NCBI RefSeq assembly: GCF_005222675.1
Contig: NZ_STGE01000029.1
Span: 28,569-92,568 of the forward strand
Direction of reading: 5' to 3'
From: Mycolicibacterium sp. CR10
GTDB taxonomy: Bacteria > Actinomycetota > Actinomycetes > Mycobacteriales > Mycobacteriaceae
Length of the DNA stretch: 64,000 nucleotides
Part shown: piece by piece, positions 59,892-64,000 of the stretch
Layout: each line of letters opens with the position of its first letter
Numbering within the stretch: position 1 is the first letter of the stretch
The notes under the pieces: model-generated
Told to the model about the DNA's origin: nothing
Database searches by the model: none
The model's input: only the letters and a program-made list of their open reading frames with translations
Made by a program: the position numbers and the translations under genes

Positions 59892-59907
59892 ATACCCCCG
59901 CCGGTAC
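59892..59907. promoter_or_regulatory. CsoR/CstR-type operator upstream of the regulator gene
   Basis: ATACCCCCGCCGGTAC lies in the 58-bp gap before the CsoR-family gene and overlaps TACCAT, a possible -10. It suggests autoregulation. Confidence 0.65.
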
Positions 59908-59939
59908 CATCGCTGTAACGCTTGAAAGGAGCGATTCTC

Positions 59940-60209
59940 ATGGTTGGTGACGAGGATGCCATCGCTGCGGTGTTGAACCGACTGCGCAGGGCACAAGGAC
60001 AGCTTTCCGGGGTCATCTCGATGATCGAGCAGGGCCGGGACTGCAAGGACGTGGTGACCCAACTGGCCGCGGTGTCCCGGGCTCTCGACAAGGCCGGGTT
60101 CAAGATCGTGGCCACCGGCTTGCGGGAATGCATCACCGGCGAAGGCGCCGACGGCGCGAAGCCGATGACCGAGGCCGAGCTCGAGAAACTGTTCCTCGCG
60201 CTGGCCTGA
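59940..60209 (+). CDS. CsoR-family repressor, CstR-like (persulfide-sensor type)
   Basis: An 89-aa four-helix repressor with the family core (AIAAVLNRLRRAQGQLSGVISMIEQGRDCKDVVTQLAAVSRALDKAG). The two sensing cysteines C35 and C64 are 29 apart, as in CsoR and CstR. The copper-ligand His expected 25 residues after the first Cys is Gly60. Loss of this His with both Cys kept is the CstR pattern, where a di-, tri- or tetrasulfide bridge turns off DNA binding. Target genes all fit sulfide detoxification. ATG 59940 has AAAGGAG upstream. Confidence 0.88.
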   Translation: MVGDEDAIAAVLNRLRRAQGQLSGVISMIEQGRDCKDVVTQLAAVSRALDKAGFKIVATGLRECITGEGADGAKPMTEAELEKLFLALA

Positions 60210-60239
60210 CGTCGTTCCGCGACTGCACCACAACACAAA

Positions 60240-60270
60240 CCGGCGCCCCTGCATCTCGCGGGGGCGCCGG
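60240..60270. terminator. Bidirectional hairpin terminator
   Basis: CCGGCGCCCC (60240-60249) pairs perfectly with GGGGCGCCGG (60261-60270), loop 11 nt, between the convergent CsoR-family and glutamine synthetase genes. Confidence 0.8.
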
Positions 60271-60285
60271 CTTCTGTGATGTGGA

Positions 60286-62460
60286 TCAGAGGATGTAGAG
60301 CATCTCCTGGTAGGTCGGCAGCGGCCAGAGGTCGTCGGCCACAACACCTTCCAACGTATCGGCCGCCGCGCGCACCGCATCCATCAGCGGCAGCAGGCTC
60401 TGCGCATGCGCGGCCTCCTCGGCGGCGGAGTCTCCGCCGTGCGCGGCCATCGCCTCCTTGAGCGCGGTGAGTGCACCGGTCAGTTCCGAGATCGGCGTCG
60501 ACACGGCTTGCAGCAGCGTCAGTTCCGGCTCCAAGCCGGCAGCCTTCAGCGTCGCCACATTGGATGCCAGCTCGGTCTGGTAGCGGATCGCCGCGGGCAG
60601 GACAACGGTCGAACCCACCTCCAGCGTCAGCTTGGCCTCGACCGCCACGGTCAGTGCATACATCTCGTAGCGGACCTCGACGCGGCTTTCCAGCTCGCGC
60701 GCGTTGAAGACGCCGTACTTCTCGAACACCTCGATCGCGTCGGGCTTCACCAGCTCGGGAATCGAATCCAGAGTGGTCTTGAGGTTCGGCAGTCCACGCT
60801 CGGCCGCCTCGATCTGCCAGTTCTCCGAGTAACCGTCACCGTTGAACACCACGGCGCCGTGCTCGGTGATGATCTCGGTGAGCAGCTTCTGCACCGCGAC
60901 GTCGAAGTCCTCGCCCTCCTCGATGGCTTTCTCCAGCCAGCTGGCCATGTAGTCGAGCGAGTCCGCCATGATCGTGTTCAGGATGATCATCGGCACATTG
61001 ATGGTCTGCCCGGAGCCCGGCGCACGGAACTCGAACCGATTGCCGGTGAAGGCAAACGGGCTGGTGCGGTTTCGGTCGCCCGGATCGGTCGGCAGAATCG
61101 GCAGCGTGTCGACGCCGATGATCATGCTGCCCTTGCCTTTCGACGATGTGGCCGCACCCTTGGCGATCTGCTCGAACACGTCGGCCAGCTGATCGCCGAG
61201 GAAGATCGAGATGATCGCGGGCGGGGCCTCGTTGGCGCCGAGTCGGTGGTCGTTGGTGGCCGAGGCCACCGACACCCGCAGCAGGCCCGAGAACTTATGC
61301 ACCGCACGGATCACGGCCGCACAGAACACCAGGAACTGCGCGTTCTCGTGCGGAGTGTCGCCAGGTACCAGCAGGCTGCCGAACTGGGCGTTGCCCAGCG
61401 AGAAGTTGACATGCTTGCCGGATCCGTTGACACCGGCAAACGGCTTCTCGTGGAACAGGCACTCCATGCCGTGCTTCTTGGCGATGGTCTTGAACGTCGT
61501 CATCAGCAACTGTTGATGATCGGCGGCGATGTTCGCCCGCTCGAACATCGGCGCGATCTCGAATTGCCCTGGCGCGACCTCGTTGTGCCGCGTCTTGGCC
61601 GGGATGCCGAGCTTGAACAGCTCACGCTCGGTGTCCATCATGAAGGCGAGCACCCGGTCGGGGATGGCGCCGAAGTAGTGGTCGTCGAACTCCTGCCCCT
61701 TGGGCGGCTTGCAACCGAACAGCGTCCGACCGGCATTGATCAGGTCGGGACGCGCCAAGAAGAAGTGCCGGTCGACGAGGAAGTACTCCTGCTCGGGTCC
61801 ACAGAACGACACAATGTGGTCGAAGTCCTTGTGGCCGAACAGCTTCAGAATGCGCTCGGCCTGAGCGCCCATGGCCTGCTGGCTACGCAGCAACGGCGTC
61901 TTGTAATCCAGCGCCTCACCCGTCATCGAGACGAACACCGTCGGGATGCACAGCGTGTTGCCGTTCGGATTCTCCAGGATGTAGGCCGGGCTGGTGACGT
62001 CCCAGCCCGTGTAACCGCGCGCCTCGAACGTGCTCCGCAGACCGCCCGACGGGAAGCTCGACGCGTCCGGCTCGCCCTGGACCAGGGTCTTGCCCGCGAA
62101 TTCAGCCAGCGTCTGCCCGTCGGAGACGGGCTCGAGGAAGCTGTCGTGCTTCTCGGCGGTCAACCCGGTCATCGGGTAGAAGACGTGCGCGTAGTGGGTG
62201 GCACCCCGCGACAGCGCCCAGTCCTTCATCACCGAGGCGACGGAGTCGGCGACCGCCGGGTCCAGCTTGGCGCCCTTCTCGATCGTCGCGACGACGGACT
62301 TGTACACCGACTTGGGCAACCGCAGCCGCATCTCGGCCAGCGTGAAGACGTTGGAGCCGAAGATCTCACCGGGCTCCTCGGCAGGGTCGAAGCTGATCGC
62401 TGGAGGCACGTACGCCTCGACGCTGTTGATCGCCTGCAGGCGTACCGCATTTCCGCTCAA
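60286..62460 (-). CDS. glnN: Glutamine synthetase type III
   Basis: A 724-aa GSIII that makes glutamine from glutamate, ammonia and ATP. It has the GSIII N-terminal domain (FGSNVFTLAEMRLRLPKSVYKSV), then VSFCGPEQEYFLVD, KTRHNEVAPGQFEIAPMFE, the ATP/glutamate region NGSGKHVNFSLG, and FAFTGNRFEFRAPGSGQ. The size is right for the family. The likely start is TTG at 62458-62460 with AGAAGGAAG upstream; no ATG or GTG is available close by. It stands alone. It does not have the adenylylation loop of GSI, as expected. Confidence 0.93.
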   Translation of the reverse strand: MSGNAVRLQAINSVEAYVPPAISFDPAEEPGEIFGSNVFTLAEMRLRLPKSVYKSVVATIEKGAKLDPAVADSVASVMKDWALSRGATHYAHVFYPMTGLTAEKHDSFLEPVSDGQTLAEFAGKTLVQGEPDASSFPSGGLRSTFEARGYTGWDVTSPAYILENPNGNTLCIPTVFVSMTGEALDYKTPLLRSQQAMGAQAERILKLFGHKDFDHIVSFCGPEQEYFLVDRHFFLARPDLINAGRTLFGCKPPKGQEFDDHYFGAIPDRVLAFMMDTERELFKLGIPAKTRHNEVAPGQFEIAPMFERANIAADHQQLLMTTFKTIAKKHGMECLFHEKPFAGVNGSGKHVNFSLGNAQFGSLLVPGDTPHENAQFLVFCAAVIRAVHKFSGLLRVSVASATNDHRLGANEAPPAIISIFLGDQLADVFEQIAKGAATSSKGKGSMIIGVDTLPILPTDPGDRNRTSPFAFTGNRFEFRAPGSGQTINVPMIILNTIMADSLDYMASWLEKAIEEGEDFDVAVQKLLTEIITEHGAVVFNGDGYSENWQIEAAERGLPNLKTTLDSIPELVKPDAIEVFEKYGVFNARELESRVEVRYEMYALTVAVEAKLTLEVGSTVVLPAAIRYQTELASNVATLKAAGLEPELTLLQAVSTPISELTGALTALKEAMAAHGGDSAAEEAAHAQSLLPLMDAVRAAADTLEGVVADDLWPLPTYQEMLYIL

Positions 62461-62621
62461 TGGACTTCCTTCTCACTGCGTTCGACCGCTTCTGTTTCAC
62501 GGACGATTGACCGGCCCACGATAGAAACGCCGGATTCCGATCTTGTTACGTCGACGTCAACGGCGCGATGCAGTTATTACGGTCTGGGCGGTCAGCGGCC
62601 CCGACGGGTAACCCTTGACGT

Positions 62622-63713
62622 ATGTATTCGACGTTCGCCGGCCCCCTCGCCGCGGCACTGATCGCGGCAGTGTTGACGGGGTGCACAACAGAGCAGCCCA
62701 CCCCGGCGCCGTCCCCGCCGCAAGCTCCCGCCACCACGACGGGACTGATTCCGCCTGGCGGCGCGCCGACCGAGGGCAGTCGCCCGCAGGCCGATAACCT
62801 GGCGCCACCAGCGGAACCACAGCAGGCGCCGCCCCCCGAAGCGAACCTTCCTGGCCGGCAGGTGCCGGTGGGCTCGGCGCCTGAGGGCATCGTCGTCGAC
62901 GCGCAGACCCGAACCGTGGCTGTCGCCACGCGCAAGCCGAACGAACTGGTGCTCCTCGACGCCGATACCGGGGAGGTCCGCGCGCGCACTCCGCTACCGG
63001 GTGTCGTTCGTCACCTTCAGCTGGCTCGGCCGGGGGGACCGGTCCTGGTGCCGGTGGAAAGTGCGAACGCTCTGGTGCGGGTGGACCTGCCCGGCGGGCG
63101 GGCCGAGCAACAGATCGTCACCGGCACGATTCCGCACGACGCGTCGGAGACGCCGTCGGGGGTGGTGTTCGTCGCCAACGAGCTAGGCGGGACGACCACG
63201 GTGTTGCGCGGTGACGAGATCCTCAAGGTCTTCACCGACAGCGTGCAGCCGGCCGGGCTGGCCCCGGTCGGTGAGCTGATGGGGATGCTCGACGTCCGCA
63301 AGAACGACCTGACGGTCTACGACGCGTCGCGACTGTCCATCGTCGGTTCGACCCCCGCCGGGCAGGGACCTACTCACCTCGTCGCCGACCGGCACGGACG
63401 GTTGATCGCCGCCGACACCCGCGGCGACGCGATTCGGGTCTTCGACACCTCCCCCGCTCAGGTCGCCGAGGTCGCGCAGCCCGGCGGGCCGTACGGCATC
63501 ACCTATGACGCCACCCGGGACCGGTTGTGGGTGGCGTCGTCCGGCACCAACGAGGTGGTGGGCTATGACATGACTGAAGCGACGCCGCGGGAGATCGCGC
63601 GGATCCCGACGGTGCAGAATCCGTACACCGTGGCGGTGGATTCGCAGACCGGGCGACTGTTCATCGCCGGGGTATCCGCCGGGGTGGTGCAGATCGTGGA
63701 GCCGCAGATGTAA
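62622..63713 (+). CDS. YncE-like beta-propeller lipoprotein
   Basis: A 363-aa secreted lipoprotein. The signal peptide ends in a lipobox LTGC (Cys21), a Pro/Ala-rich linker to about residue 75 follows, then repeated blades of a YVTN/YncE-type propeller (GIVVDAQTRTVAVATRKPNELVLLDADTGEVR, GITYDATRDRLWVASSGTNEVVGYDM, YTVAVDSQTGRLFIAGVSAG). The ligand is unknown. It diverges from glnN across a 161-bp gap. Confidence 0.87.
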   Translation: MYSTFAGPLAAALIAAVLTGCTTEQPTPAPSPPQAPATTTGLIPPGGAPTEGSRPQADNLAPPAEPQQAPPPEANLPGRQVPVGSAPEGIVVDAQTRTVAVATRKPNELVLLDADTGEVRARTPLPGVVRHLQLARPGGPVLVPVESANALVRVDLPGGRAEQQIVTGTIPHDASETPSGVVFVANELGGTTTVLRGDEILKVFTDSVQPAGLAPVGELMGMLDVRKNDLTVYDASRLSIVGSTPAGQGPTHLVADRHGRLIAADTRGDAIRVFDTSPAQVAEVAQPGGPYGITYDATRDRLWVASSGTNEVVGYDMTEATPREIARIPTVQNPYTVAVDSQTGRLFIAGVSAGVVQIVEPQM

Positions 63714-63756
63714 TCCCTTGTGTCACTTTCGTTTCAGTGGTCACGCGGCGCGGCCT

Positions 63757-63815
63757 GTTGCCTCACGTCAAGATGCGCGGGAAGGGTGATTCGTTGCCTC
63801 ACGTAGAAGTGCGCG
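63757..63815. repeat. Two 23-bp imperfect direct repeats
   Basis: GTTGCCTCACGT followed by 11 similar bases ending GCGCG occurs at 63757-63779 and 63793-63815, 36 bp apart, 19 of 23 identical. Multiple near-terminal repeats of about this size mark the ends of some insertion sequences (IS21 type, for example), so this may be an element end that continues beyond the window. Confidence 0.45.
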
Positions 63816-64000
63816 CTTGTTCACTGGCGGCTTAGCTCCGGGCCTAGCTTTGCTGGTGGTCAGGGCGAGGAGTTGGGTGGTGAGGGCGTGGATCTGGCGC
63901 TGGGTGGCGGCGGGATTGATCTGGGAGTAGTGCCGGGTCAGCGCCACGATGCGTTCCACGGTCATGGTGGGGTGATCGATTGCGCGATGAAATGGGGTGG
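63768..64000 (-). CDS. Unrecognised protein, C-terminal part (runs off the window)
   Basis: A frame on the minus strand open from the window edge to a TGA at 63768, at least 76 codons. It contains MTVERIVALTRHYSQINPAA and QRQIHALTTQLLALTTSKAR, ending in a basic tail encoded by the direct repeats. An in-frame ATG is at 63963-63965, but the frame continues upstream to the edge, so this is probably the end of a longer protein. No family is recognised; a transposase or accessory protein of the suspected element is one option. Confidence 0.4.
   Translation of the reverse strand, partial: TPFHRAIDHPTMTVERIVALTRHYSQINPAATQRQIHALTTQLLALTTSKARPGAKPPVNKRALLREATNHPSRAS

Noticed and set aside
59940..60209. 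Copper-sensing CsoR assignment for the small repressor
   Set aside because: The copper-ligand His is replaced by Gly60 and no copper genes (copper P-type ATPase, metallothionein) are present; all targets are sulfur genes.
60406..62661. A 751-codon open frame on the plus strand
   Set aside because: It lies antisense to the glutamine synthetase, whose family motifs are intact; this frame is a shadow.
1..64000. CRISPR arrays, tRNA and rRNA genes
   Set aside because: No regularly spaced repeats with spacers, and no cloverleaf or rRNA-like stretch, were seen on either strand.

Overview
The window is a high-GC actinobacterial chromosome segment, most likely from a rapidly growing environmental mycobacterium (Mycolicibacterium type). 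The evidence is an mce operon with paired yrbE genes, a korA like that of M. tuberculosis, many GTG starts, 4-nt ATGA/GTGA gene overlaps, and the combination of inositol catabolism with lipid/sterol-type catabolic genes. No tRNA, rRNA or CRISPR was seen. The only hint of a mobile element is at the extreme right edge.

Left part (1-8.1 kb): the 5' part of korA on the minus strand, then a sugar or cyclitol locus. This has a PfkB kinase and a LacI regulator on the minus strand, facing a plus-strand operon of a phytanoyl-CoA-type dioxygenase, two Gfo/Idh/MocA dehydrogenases and an IolE-like inosose dehydratase, all joined by 4-nt overlaps. At 8.0-11.1 kb a GAF-LuxR regulator faces a P450/NTF2-like gene pair.

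Central part (11.1-35.6 kb): a contiguous version of what in M. tuberculosis is the Mce3R regulon. The yrbE3AB-mce3ABCDEF transporter operon is divergent from a double-TetR mce3R. Next comes a six-gene minus-strand operon with the same order and sizes as Rv1936-Rv1941: LLM monooxygenase, a 2Fe-2S/FNR/FAD-monooxygenase fusion, ephB, flavin reductase, ribA1 and an SDR. It is divergent from echA13-fadE17-fadE18, which here continues into an in-frame tandem fusion of two complete acyl-CoA synthetases. Together these look like uptake, oxygenation, epoxide opening, CoA activation and beta-oxidation of an unknown cyclic or terpenoid/steroid-like lipid.

Inositol region (35.9-51.5 kb): an SRPBCC protein, then an ABC sugar importer, a LacI regulator with paired operators facing an iolG-like/TIM-barrel gene pair, and a GntR regulator facing iolC-iolJ-like-iolB-iolD-iolG-mmsA-TIM barrel. 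An identical 14-bp sequence lies upstream of both the importer and iolC, suggesting that one regulator couples uptake to catabolism.

Sulfide/persulfide region (51.5-60.3 kb): two CstB-like metallo-beta-lactamase/rhodanese proteins, a type II sulfide:quinone oxidoreductase, two TauE/SafE exporters, a rhodanese membrane protein, thioredoxin, peroxiredoxin, a DUF302 protein and a 52-aa Cys-rich protein. All lie around a CsoR-family repressor that keeps both cysteines but lacks the copper-binding His, so it resembles the persulfide sensor CstR. Six copies of an ATACCC-N4-GGGTAT-type operator sit in three promoter regions of this set.

Right end (60.3-64 kb): a type III glutamine synthetase, a YncE-like lipoprotein, and a partial unrecognised frame next to 23-bp direct repeats.
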